From NCBI GenBank assembly GCA_037389465.1, contig JAZARR010000156.1, positions 36,062-100,061 on the forward strand: 64,000 nt of DNA. Reading direction: 5' to 3'. Under the pieces are notes generated by a model that saw only the letters and a list, made by a program, of their open reading frames with translations, did not search any database and was not told where the DNA came from. This document shows, piece by piece, positions 1-12,665 of this stretch; the stretch's first letter is position 1, and every line of letters begins with the position of its first letter. This DNA is from Baylisascaris procyonis. Lineage: Eukaryota > Nematoda > Chromadorea > Rhabditida > Ascarididae. The translations under genes were made by a program, and so were the position numbers.

Positions 1-2293
1 CGGCGCTCTCTCATCAATTCGGTCTTTTCTACTCATTTAAAAATCATGTTCTTAATAAAACTGAGCATAATGCTATCTTGCTATATTGTTTCACTAGATT
101 GATGGCAACAGACGACTGCATATTATTTCGCTCATTTCAAATCACACATTGGGATCGGCCACAGATCTAGCTATATAAGAGGCCACATCCCATTAGAACT
201 TTCATTTGTTATACACCGAAACGAGACCTATTATTCTTAAAGATGCACCTTAATAAGCAAAAACTCCCATCGTCTATTCACCTCACAAAGCTTCGGGCGA
301 CATGCAAAAACGCCTGCCTCGAATATAGTAAATTATAGTGATTATCATATAACTCCAAAAGATAAAAATAAAGGTTGAACGCAAGAACGCTTTAATCAAC
401 GATAAAGATGAATTCATAAATCCGTAAGTATTTATTACCGCTCGAAGGAAATGCAAAGCAATAGGGAAGTAAAGACTTGCTGAGTAACTATATATGGAAT
501 AGTTACAAAAAACTTCCTCAACAAAGCATCACACCACTGTTCAGACTAAGGGACTCTTGTGAGGAGCGTAAATTCGCACTTAAATAAAGAATATAACGCA
601 GAGGTTTAAAATATAGTAATATAGCCTTGAAAAAAGTTGACCTCTCCAAATAGATCTCCCCTCAAGAAATGGGAAAATGGAAAGGCCCTTTCCCGAAACT
701 CTGGAAAGCCGATAATCCACTTCAACGAAGTCGAACTCTTAAAAACTAAGAAAAACAATAAATCGAGATTTTCCAATGAAAATAAATGATGCTTGGGCTG
801 CAGCTGTATGTTCGAATGACATCCAATCCCACTTCTAATAGGACCATCGGAATGAGTCCAAGCTCTAAACTTCAACAGCAACATAATGAATACCACATTA
901 ACCTCATTTAAAGCTATCCATTTTGCTGTCCAGCTACTGCACTAACGGAGATCCCTTTAAAATATGCAAAGTTGTTGAGAGCTGTTTTCCGGCCTCCAGC
1001 TTATGCTAACTCAAAGAATATGCGATAAACGATTAATTAAAGGCACAGCTGCTCAAGGTCATACTATCATCCAGATTTTGACCACGTTTAAGGTGGCGTT
1101 TCCCAAGAACAGGTATCACAATGTGACAATAAAATCGCTCAAAATCAACCTCAGTTTAGCAGTTACAAACTCCATGCTTGTCGCGTTAGCAGCTTTCCGA
1201 ACCGGATGTATTATATTCCAAGAAGAGAGACTTTCACATAAAGATACTGAGGGGAAAATCGCGAAATGAGACATATATTCGATGGTTGCTAGCAATTTTT
1301 CGAACCTAATTCTAGTAGTATTCCACATATTCCTCTGCTCAGTTTATGGCTCAAACTACCATCATAATTGCTTAAGTCATTCTAATTGTACCGCTGACCT
1401 CATATGTTCTACATATTTTTATACTGGATATAAAATAAAAACCTATGATGACGAATAGTCTCTAAATACTCAATGCCTGCGAAATGGAAGTGGGTATTGT
1501 GTCAGCGGCTCAAAGTGTCAGCACAAATAAGAGTAACATATATCAATGGGAGAGGAGGGTGGGTGTGAGAAGGGTGCCAGTTACAAAATACTTCATAGAA
1601 TTTTCGAATGGGAAAGGCTTGCAACAAAAGCGTTCTACGGCTTACAACGTATGACATTTACAGCATCTTATGCCACTGGACTACTTTACACTACTATACA
1701 CTAAGCTATGTTTACGTTATTAAATAGAACAGCAATTGCATGCCTTAAATCTGGCTAAAAACAATGAATATGGCAAACACATGCGGAAACACCGGGAAAC
1801 GTCTATGACTTCCAATCAAGGGACAGATGGTCGAAAGGTAAACTGCAGGAAAAAAGGTTATAAATGAGCGGACAAAAGCAGATTCAGGCTTTCAGATGAA
1901 GCCTTAACGCCGTTGAGGTCAATAAAACAACGAAACAACATCGAATAATGGCCAACTGAAGAGAAGTGTTTATTCATAGATGCGGCACCAACCGAATGCT
2001 GCTCAACTGTGAGGTGATGTGATTGAGAGCACAGCAAGATGAACGTGACGACAAGCGATCGAACGGCACTGAGGGCCACTTGCTGCGTGGGCGAATAACA
2101 CCGCCCACTATGCACTCATTGCTAAACACTACTGCTGCAGCTGCCACACCATCCGTATGCACCACCAACACTGCCTCGCACTCAACGTTCCCTCATATAT
2201 TCCTGAAGCGTTCACATTATGCAATTCGATCTAACCTAACTAGTAACACCAATCTGCTATCCATTTCTCCGCCTCGCTTTACTTCCATGGACA

Positions 2294-2493
2294 TACTGCC
2301 AATCAACTTTCCAATGAACGGATCAAACGGTATCAATGACTATATATACAACATTATATGCTACTGCCAGTCAACTTTCTAATGAACAGATCAAACGGTA
2401 TCAATGACTATACATACAACATTATACATTATATGTTACTGCTAGTCAACTTTCTAATGAACAGATCAAACGGTGCCATGACTATATGTATGT
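2294..2493. repeat. Tandem duplication, about three copies of a 68-76 bp unit
   Basis: Three successive copies begin near 2294, 2362 and 2438. Each contains the string GTCAACTTTCTAATGAACAG or a close variant (the first copy has AATCAACTTTCCAATGAACG), followed by ATCAAACGGT and a TATA/CATA-rich tail ending in ACATTATA. The unit is 68 bp between the first two copies and 76 bp between the second and third, the third being cut short. A smaller local duplication of a motif containing ATGCCGA and GTAAAAAGTA follows near 2535-2590. Direct reading of the sequence; no function is implied. Confidence 0.85.
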
Positions 2494-4705
2494 GAGCAAC
2501 GCCTCGAAGTGCCAATGGTAAATACTGAGAAAAAATAAATGCCGAAGTAAAAAGTATCTGCAAATGTAAAAAATGCCGAGGTAAAAAGTACCTGGTGAGA
2601 TGTCCATAGAAGTGACCACTACGAAGTGCTTCTAAACAACAGTACTTTGACGGCGGTAGTAGTCTACAGTCAACGATTGCGGCATCTCATTCAGGAACTA
2701 GGAAAAGTGCATGAAGTGTTGCTTATGCAAAACAACGCTGGAAAAGTATAGCGAAGAAAACTGTCATCTTATTAAACGTCGGCTCTGAAATTATACTGCA
2801 TCCTTCAAACAATCTGGATGTTACCCCCTCAGGTTACTGCATCTTCAGATCTTTCAATCAACAATTACTTGGCAAAGAAAAAGTGCGAAACCCATCAAAA
2901 CCTCATAAAAGATCTGGACTTTTTATCCCTTTGAACTCATGGAATCAATTCACTTCCGCAGCACTGGCAAAAAGTAGTCAGTAACGAGGAACGGCAAAGA
3001 ATATATCCCGCACTGAAACTCCATCTTTAAAATGAGGTTATTCCAGTTTTTTGGCGACACACCATACGTCTCTTACAATTCAACAAAATCGATCGCGATT
3101 TTATTGAATTTGACTATTAGGAGCCTGATTATTGCTTTTACATGTCGTAGCTACCATATGACCCGACCGGGTGGAGTGTTGAAGCTCACATCTTCTCAGG
3201 CTTCACTTCAAATTTACGTATTTAAACTAAGTTTCGCTCCCCAAGTTATTGGCTCTATGACGGCGCATTGCTGAACATTCATTCTATCTTGTTTCTCATG
3301 TGCCAGATTATCCCTTCTTAAATCCTATGGTTCGAAGCCACTGAACTGATCGAATCCTACCTATATCCTTCGCTTCCACCCCCATCCCCTCACACCACCG
3401 AATTCGCTAACCGCGTACTCTCACGACTATCTGGTTCCTCATCAATCAGAAAAAATTTTGATCAATCTATAACAAGCACGCGTTTTGTGCTGAAAGCCGA
3501 AGTATCATACTGTATGCGCATGCGTGCGGGTGTGAATGTGGGTGTCTGCGTGCGCTACGTGTGGTAGCAGGTTTAAATAGCAGCAGAAGTTGATCACACG
3601 TGTTTGCCAACGCAAAGGATGCCTACCATTTCCAGAACCTTGTTAGAAAACCTTGCAAGGGAACGACTCGCTATGTATACGCGTGAGCAAATATAATAAC
3701 TTACTTTTCAAGTTCAAGCAGTTAGTCAAAATAACGGACGCCACTATAAAAGTCGCCAAAGCAAACGGACAGCACTTCACTGAGGTGTTCTACCTCATCT
3801 CCAACTGTCGACCACATATCAAGAAATGCTTTTTAGTTATCAAAGAGGGGTCTTGGGCGGTTAAAAGAAACAGCTAAACGATCAAGCAGTTAGTATAAAA
3901 ATGACTCTTTGGCCTAAGCTGGATTCGAAACCTTATTTCCCTCAATGAATTAAGGGATCAAGGCAGTGTCATGCGTAAATACATACAAATATATGTAGGT
4001 ATGCACAGACACGCATGAGGATTTAACCATACATAACATATTTCCGCATTCAAATATCAGTATCTCTCAGGACAAATTTTAACTTGCGGAGGATAAGGGA
4101 AGAATTTATCGAAAATGTTCCGCGACTAATGCTGAGAATGGCAGAGAAGAGCATGCGCAATTACATAATCTAGGATTTGCATAATATCAAAGACAGTTTA
4201 ATTGGCAACTGAGTGAACAACTAACCATGCAAGCGTATATTAAATATGCAGATGAGCGGAAATACGATATTCGGCAAGTTTATCGCTTATGAATATCCGA
4301 ATGATTGACGTCACAGCTGCAAAAAATATACGCACTCATTAACATCTAACAACACTTGTTTTGATGGTAATGCGTGAAGATTTGTAAGCTGTGCTAATGC
4401 AAGATGCAAAAAAATATATACCGCATTGCTTTATTGGCGCACTTTCCCGATAAGGGATTCCACCAGAATATATTACCGTAGTAGTACGGAAACTTGGGTC
4501 AATTCCATTTTTGTGCCCCGTCTTCCTCTCCCCCCCCAAAAAAAAAAAGATTTTGTTGATTCCTTCACCAAAAGATCACGAGATATAGGTGGGCTCTCTG
4601 GCGACCCTAAAGACTCACAAATCCGATCAGTCTGAACAATCGACTCAACATTCACTACATTAATGTTACAATGCAAAATTTCGACTTTACCCATCATACG
4701 TGTCT

Positions 4706-4729
4706 GTAGTGGACATCTTTGTCCACTAC
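4706..4729. repeat. Short perfect inverted repeat (hairpin)
   Basis: GTAGTGGACA and its exact reverse complement TGTCCACTAC are separated by four bases (TCTT). The ten-base arms could form a stem-loop. No gene or poly-T run is nearby to suggest a specific role. Confidence 0.8.
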
Positions 4730-7700
4730 CTCTGTGAATTGGTATGTACCTTCAAGTGGAAAAATTTAGGATTTATATCAAAAGTTGTCCCAAATGCATA
4801 AAAAAATCCTAAAAGATTAAAATCGGTTTATATCGCTAAGAACCGTGACGTGATACGAAGAGAAGATTGCCGCGGAACTGAATCAAATATGAGCAAAATA
4901 GATCAACATTATACTTACCATCGAGCAGCTTCAGACTGTTGCTTCATAGCGCGTAATGAAATTAAAAAAAAACATTTGCAAAGGGAGCGAAAGTACCACA
5001 AATGGGAAGTCTGCTACCTGAAAGAAGATAAAATAATTGGAGAAGGGAGGAGGAAAGTGAAGTTCACATAGACCAAGCTTTAAGGACATGAATGTCACAG
5101 ACAATCATCAATAACCATCACAACGGATCAAATGAGTGATGTCAACAACAGCTAAGAGGGAATGAACGATTGCATCCTTATCATTATCATTGCTTTTACC
5201 CGATAGGGAAAGCGCACCATGGATGCCGATACGATATGCACTCGTGTCTTTCAGCTGATCACAATAACCAGCCGTTCAAACAATAAATCTAACACTGCCT
5301 CTTCCTATTCATGAGAAGAGAAAGGCAACAGAAAGGTAGAACAGAAAGGTCGGAACAGAAAGGGGGGAGACGCAATTGTCACTATTTACGGAAAACGAAA
5401 CATAGCAGAAAGCAAGAGGTCGTCTTGTGATATAAATGATACTCATTAATTTCAATGTCCCAGGTTTTACTGCTCTTGAAAACACCATAAGAAAATATAT
5501 AACACATACACACATCCAAGAACATAGTGTGCGCCTCGAAAAGACTCTAAAAGGAAAGTGGCACTTCATAACGGCATCGATAACAACTCAACAGGCAGTG
5601 ATAAGTGAACAGTGGAGTTGATTAACAAATCGTTCTTCGTCTATTCTCCCTCCGAAATCCCACACCCAGCGCGATCTAAACCCTTCACTTCTAGTGATGA
5701 TCCCCGAAATGCTTTTGACCCCATTGAACACTGACCCGTAAATGGCCGTTACCTTTAGTCTTGGATAAGATAAATCTCATCCGATTCGGTCGAAACAATT
5801 CGAAAATTCCGCTCATGGTTTACGATTCGTTGCCTGCCCCAACCCACTCTCCCCTCCCCCTCATTAAACACTTCAACGTTGCAGTAATAATAATCTCAAC
5901 TCGGCATGATCATATTGTGAATATTGTGAAAACACAAATAAAAAAGCTTCCCTTACATTGCCAGCATTTTCAACTCGTGGTGTTCCCTTATTTACAAATT
6001 GTTTGTAGTCCAAATTCGACTAGGCCTTTCGAATGCAACTCCCGTCTGATCGTGATAGTCGCGCTCATTGTATAAATTTGATTCGATAAATTGAAAGACG
6101 ATTCACCTTTCCTATAATGAGAAGGTAGATCAATAAGCTGTTGTCGAGAACCACAAAGAGCAAATCAACGTTTTAGCCTTCAAGATGCTTCTGCTGCGTT
6201 GTCTCTATTTTAATTTTTGCATAGTGTGCAGCACCATCGATGAAGGCGCTCACCTTCCTTCTCATAAATCCTTTGTACCTTTCTAGAAATGGGTGCACTC
6301 GCTCATATGATTCCCATAAATTTGCAATTAAAGGGTGCATGCTCAGTACATCAACATACTTCTTTTCAACACAGTGATAAATGCAATAAATAAATGCAGA
6401 TAATACAAGGCCGACGGTCTGTACCTAAAGATGTCTCAAATGATGTTCACCTTGCTCTCACTCAAATCACTCGCTTCTAGATTTGATATTTGTGAGTATC
6501 GACTGCGTTCTCTGCTATTATAGACCTATTGGTGCACTGTACACACCCCTTCCTTTTTTATTACGTCTACCGTTGGTCTTTCACTGCACACCTTCTGCGT
6601 TGTTCGTCTCATGTACTATCTCAAAACTTCTCGATTCCAATGTAACAATATGCGTGCATTCTGGTATAGAAAAGAGGACCTCCTGAGTGATGACTTCGCT
6701 GGAGGTAATCCCCACAGCCTCCTCCGTGAAAGCTCGTCTGATGGATCATTACAATCCCACAAGGGGGGAGGTTTTTATTTCTGTGGTGCCCCGTGAGTAC
6801 TTTCGCGTTCTGAAAATCCTCCGCAGGATGGGAGGGGAGGGGAGATATTCAGAACCCCTGAAGAGGACGAAGGGTTAGCAAACGCTTGCTTTCATTAGCA
6901 AATCATTCTCAAATTGTTTGTTCTATTGGGCAATATCATGATCGCATAGAACTGCGGTGGAAAGCTATTTTTGAAAATTGCTTAAAAATACTGAACACTT
7001 TGTGAGCATTCTACACCTAGCAAATAGCCCTCCTGCTGAAGTCGAGGAAGGGGGGGGGGGGAAGGAGGAAGAGGATAGGGCAGAATTGTTCCTGTATCAC
7101 TGAAGTCCAAATCGGGCAACAGCCAAGCTTCACTGATGTGTTACATAGTTCGGACCACTTGTTCGAAAACATCATCATTTTATTTTTTAACTATAGATCG
7201 AAGACAACTTTCTCTATGCATGCTTCATTCGAAGCGTTGCCACTTACTAGCAAATTACCCTGTACTGACAAGTAAAAGTGTGCTACCGAACAATGAACAA
7301 AAAACAATGAGCAATTTGTAAACAATGCTACCGACATAAATTCATCTAAAGCTTCAATTCTGTGAGAACCTCCGAGAAGGTTGCAAGATTTGAAAACACT
7401 TTACCTGATTCGCGTTATTGCGCTGTTATGTTCACACAAAGTTGTGCGTTGGCAAGTTTCCAATGTTGCAGCCTCGGGATACCATCACGTTGTACGGTAT
7501 CTTATTCGACATCTGTCACTGAGTTGAAAAGATCCGTTTGCGCTAGACACGTTAACACGTATGACTAAGCGTAGCTGCAACAGGATTTTTAAATAATCGG
7601 TGCTAGAGAACAGTGTTTGCTTTTAAGATGCAAAAAGTGAGTTTAGATTCGATGAACAATATTATTGGATAATTTGCGGAACTTGTAGACTGTATGATGT

Positions 7701-9023
7701 AACTTTAAAAAAATTCCGGTCTTTATGGAACACAACGCAATATAGTTTTCAAAATTTCAGAGAAGACAGTGTAAACCACAACAGTTCCAAAAACCATATT
7801 GAATTGACAGCTCGCAAAATTTTGCTAATTGCTGTTTCTGGAATACTTATGAAACACTGTTTAGGTTATTGCCTGGCTTCCAACCCTTGGCATTGGAAAT
7901 AAGTTGAAGGTGATATGTACACACGACCACCTACCCTATGGAACGATATTTTTTCTCCATATATCAGCAGCCAATCTAAATATGAATAAGAAGAAAGGTT
8001 ATCCCATAATTGGCATCACGCCCGACGAGTTTCATCGACGTGGTTCTCGCAGCACAAAATTTGAAACAATTGCCCAAGCGAACAAGCACAAAGGTACAAA
8101 ACCCGAATTGTGTGATCCTGCGAAATTTTATGCACCTCACAACCTCAAGTTATTTTGAGCAAAAGAGCATGCTAAATCAACCCGAGTGAGGTTCGTTACT
8201 ATGATGGTGACAGAGAGGAAACTTCTCAACGAAATTGCATATCACCACTAATCCAATAAAAGAAAAACGTTAGTGGGTACCCTTCTATTGAGTTTTCGAA
8301 CAAATTTCGAGAGAAAGGTGATATGAAACGGAAATAATCGAAAATTCTAGCTACGAGTAGAGAGGGGAACGAATGCTATAAAGATGGGATGGAACGATGA
8401 TTCCGCGCACCCGATCGAAACAATAGAAGAAACAGCGGATCAAACACGATCTAATAAAGGGATAGCTGAGTACTGCCATTACGAATGGGGGGCGCAAAAA
8501 CTGTCCTCAAGTTATGCATCATATCCATTCATCACAAAGAACAAATACTCAAAATTGTTGCCATCCTTAACAACGCTTCACTCTCATCTCAATCAAAGAT
8601 CGAAGATCAGAGGAGGGATGATGGCGCCTCAAATTACATATATAACAGAATCACTATGAATGCAATATAAGGTGGGTGGCTTTAAACCCGATCTGAAAAG
8701 GTATTCTACTTGAAGCAATTCTTTTATTTCGAATGAAATCGACTAACCATTACAAGCAGAGAATCAAGCATAAAACATATAAAACATGAATAGAGTGAAA
8801 CATAGCAAGTACCAATCAAAGATATTCGTTAATAAGTTACGCAAGGTGCAATATCATATTAATTATTATCACAGTGCCGGAAGCATAAAAACGTCTTCTT
8901 CCCCCCCCCCCCCACCCCCACCCCATCTGAGGGTACAGCTCGAATACAGAACAGCATCTGATCCTAACACACCCAGAAACTATTGGTTGCTATTTCACCG
9001 CTATAAACCCCGCTGGAAATGTA

Positions 9024-9080
9024 AAAATATACGAATTTCGTTCCCCCCCCCCAAATATACGAATTTCGTTCCCCCTCCCC
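9024..9080. repeat. Two-copy tandem duplication with poly-C
   Basis: The motif AAATATACGAATTTCGTTC followed by a run of C occurs twice back to back (near 9025 and 9053). It looks like a recent duplication anchored in a C homopolymer. Another poly-C stretch lies just upstream near 8901-8925. Confidence 0.8.
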
Positions 9081-10321
9081 TCCCTCTGCGATCTTCTATT
9101 CTCGAATCGTCACTAATTGAATTCCTTATTGCCCTTTCGAAATCGACATACCGGCTTCGATAGCAACTATCCTATTTGCTTTTTTTACACCTGTTTCAAT
9201 TCTAGACTGAAAGTCATAGACTATAGAGGAAAAGACTGAAATCTATACTACGCTTTCATATAAGTCGATCTATTACAGAATCTCAAATTATGCGCAAAAA
9301 ACTTTAAAACCCTCCCATCTCCATGAAAATTGCCAAGTTTTGTCACCTAAGCGTGTGACAAAATGGCTACTAATTTCCTCTCAATTAATTCCTCTAGAAA
9401 CTTCAGTTAGCCAACTAACAATCAAAAATGCGCAATTTTCGATTAACAGATCTCTTTAGAGTCGACCTGTGGCATAATACCACAATAAAAAATTTTCTAC
9501 CTTGAACATAAACATAAATTGAACCACAAAAAATATGCAAACAGTAGATGATAGAGATTTTGCTATCATCTTACTGGTCGTTTAGAATTTCAGCAAATTT
9601 CAGCACAATAATAACAAATGTTTGGCACCGAATCAGCAAAAACAGTACACATATGAATTATCAGATGCAATTACATTTGCATAATAAAAATTGAAAACCG
9701 TCACATACAAAAACTGCTGGATTGTTTCTGTAGAATTTGGAGTAACTGAATAGTATTTTCAAATTTTCCAACCGAACCAAATGAACTGTTCGTAGAGATG
9801 AGCGACGAGAACTGCCAAAAGACAGAAACAATGAAGCAACATCTATGGCGAAACCTTCGCACAATTTCATCACCACAATAATAATTCAACTGCGCTACGA
9901 TGCCATTCCACATAAACAATTTCATGACTTAACATTATAAAAACGCATATTCATTAATCCTCTTGCAAGAAACTAGTCCACGAAGCTAGAAAGACTTTTC
10001 CTTTTGCTTTTGGGGGAAATGTGAAGAAATGACAAAATGTGGAATAATACAAGCATATTTTAAGTGAACACACAAAAAAGATTTGTTGCAGAATGCACCC
10101 AAAACTTTTTGGCATCATCAAGTCTCATTAATGTTCCTCGATGGTGCCAGAATGATTTGGAGTTGAGCACATAAGCACATCTTATGATATACACTATAAA
10201 ATCAAGTTCTGCCATTTTAGCTTTATAAACAATGAATTGCAACAATTGAAAAGACGAACAAGCATATATGTATGTAAACACATAAATATATCACACTGAC
10301 ATAATGCGCGATGCATTACGT

Positions 10322-10353
10322 CAACGCATGAAATGCAAAAATTTCATGCGTTG
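10322..10353. repeat. Perfect 13-bp inverted repeat (hairpin)
   Basis: CAACGCATGAAAT at 10322-10334 pairs exactly with ATTTCATGCGTTG at 10341-10353 around a six-base loop. It lies about 900 bp beyond the gid8 stop codon on the side its transcript reads towards. A role in RNA folding or transcript ending is possible but not shown. Confidence 0.8.
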
Positions 10354-11280
10354 TCTTCACATCAGCCCTCAATCGATGTAACATCGAGCGAATGCATGTG
10401 TTCAGGATAGAACCATCAACATTCGGCTCTACGTGGATCATCGAAGTGGGCTTGGCCAGCTTACAGATATCAAAGACAAACAGAATACAAGCATAGTGCA
10501 AATCCTCCAGGAATACAACAGATTGCCAAAAATTCACCCACCCTCCCCCCTCCTCAAAAAAATTGCAGTAAAGCCAGGCTGCATCAGCTTCTTTTCTATC
10601 ATGTTCCCACATTCCACAGAGAAAATTCTAACATACCGGAAACTTCAAAAACTTGGAAAAATGAGCTTTCGTTGGATTTTTTCCTCAATTATGATATACA
10701 GCCTTTCATTTATACCATGCAAGACCTACATCTGCACAAACTAGCACTTCTTTGCAGTTTTGCAGAAACGGACTGCGAAAAAGTCTATGGGAGGAAGGTG
10801 TAAAGGATACTTTCTGCGAGTTCTTGGACAATGATATGTTCATAGAACTATATGAGTTACCAAAAGAGAAAAGAACAACAAGCTATAAATGAAAATCCTT
10901 GCCAATTAACACTTCTTTGACGTCAAAAACGAGGCCCTTCCTTTCACTGGTACATTCTAATGCATCATCATAAAACCGCTCCAATGAATGCTCTTTCCAC
11001 TCTATGTTCCCTATTCCTTTCACCTGCTTCAAGCACCCAGAAAATAGAACACACTCATAAAATCCCAATTTACCACCAACCTCAATTCCTCCATTAAATG
11101 GGCTCTCATCTTGGTCTACAATAGTTTTCCCCCTATGCACGAGTCTTTTTACTCGAGTGGATTAGATGAGAAAATTTCAAGTTTTGCCCAATGAATGTGT
11201 TAATATTATCTCCCTTCCCGCTGGGGTAAGCATCCTTTACTCAATCATTCAAAGAGCGTACAATACTAGAAATAGTGAGA

Positions 11281-12634
11281 TCATTCACCTGCAAACAATT
11301 TGCTGAGAGCGTCTGGTGGCTCAGGTGCATCATCGTTACGCAACAACTGCTGATGTGCCCACACCATCACCCGAAATAGTGCTTCTATACGCGGTGCTGC
11401 TGGTTTGTGAAGCGCCTTCAATACCGCACTGTTCACCTCCGTTGCAACCTTCAATAATGTTTTCAGGCTCCATATGCATAAAGAGGCGCGTTAATCCTTC
11501 AACGGGTACTAAACCTTGGCATCCAAGTATTATACACCAGAGGAAAACATTAGAAAATCGAGTGAAATTGATCATTTTGCAGACTAAAAACTGATAATGC
11601 GCATGAAAAATAGGAAATCAGCTCATTCGTTAGCAGTATAATCACTGCAAATACCAAATCTTACTAAAAGAAGCCCTACTAAAAGAAGCATAAAATCCAT
11701 AGAACTAATACGGGAGACAGATCGAGAAAGCATCGTGCGATATAGCTGCTTTAAAATCTATGATGCAACGTGGAGGTAAGCAGTACCTCTCGTCTGGGAC
11801 GACGAAATGTATGAACAAATGAACGAGTAAATAAATAAACAAATAAATAAGTAAATAAAATAATAAATAAATAAATAACTATCACGAAGCGGAAGATGCA
11901 CCCTTCCCGGAAAACGAAAAACATAGGTTAAACGCTTCCAAACATAGGATCTTAACAACTTCGGCAGCAGCAAAGAAACGGGTCCTCTAAACTTGAATAT
12001 TTCCAGAAAAGTGCTTTCTGCTCCCATAATATTCTACTACCAAATATTTCAAGCAAATGGTCAAAAAGAAAAAGTGTTTGCACTCTCCATCTGCGGAAGT
12101 AGAGTCACGCCCAATACAGACTTCAGTACAACGACTCCAAATCCACTACAAACATCAAATGGCTCAAGCTGCCACAAAAAAGGAGGAGAAAGATTAACGG
12201 AAAGTGCCAAAACCCGCGTGCTTGAACTCGATTATGGTCGTGACTAGTTTTCAATCGTGTGCAAATCATCAACAAACTAGAGAAAGGGAGCAGTTAAAAG
12301 GAAACTGTTTTGAGAGGGTAGGACAATAGGAACACTGGTGTTACACGCTGCTGCTAACCCTCATGATTTCACAATTCGCGTCGATGCAACCAACAAGTTT
12401 CCCTCCACTGAGAAAAAATACCCGACAAAATATGGAACAAACCCTACGGAACCAACGAATCGTAAAGGAATTTACTAATCAGAATAAGACCCGATATGCG
12501 ATCACCCGGGGCGTAATAAGCCTTAGCATATCTTAGCACTGCAGCTTCCCTGTTGCGCAACTTGAAATTATCGCATATCACAAATTATCAGTTATTTATG
12601 CGCGGCTCCCGTGGGAGAGTCACTCCAGAGGGGG

Positions 12635-12665
<31 letters not shown>

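Larger units (their letters stand above)
1..11280. other. Intergenic region, no gene recognised
   Basis: I found no open frame here with a recognisable domain, a convincing chain of spliced exons or good codon character on either strand. The longest frames are below 130 codons and look like chance frames or low-complexity sequence. What it does hold: a three-copy tandem duplication near 2.3-2.5 kb, short perfect hairpins at 4706-4729 and 10322-10353, a duplicated poly-C unit near 9.03-9.08 kb, and several C or G homopolymers (near 4530, 7050, 8900 and 9040). The part next to 11280 should contain the 3' UTR of the gid8 gene, but I saw no clear AATAAA on the minus strand to mark its end. Single short exons of another gene could be hidden here and would be missed by eye. 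Confidence 0.5.

Noticed and set aside
10883..11140. 85-codon minus-strand frame just downstream of gid8
   Set aside because: It probably lies in the gid8 3' region, resembles no known domain, and no supporting splice or start context was seen.
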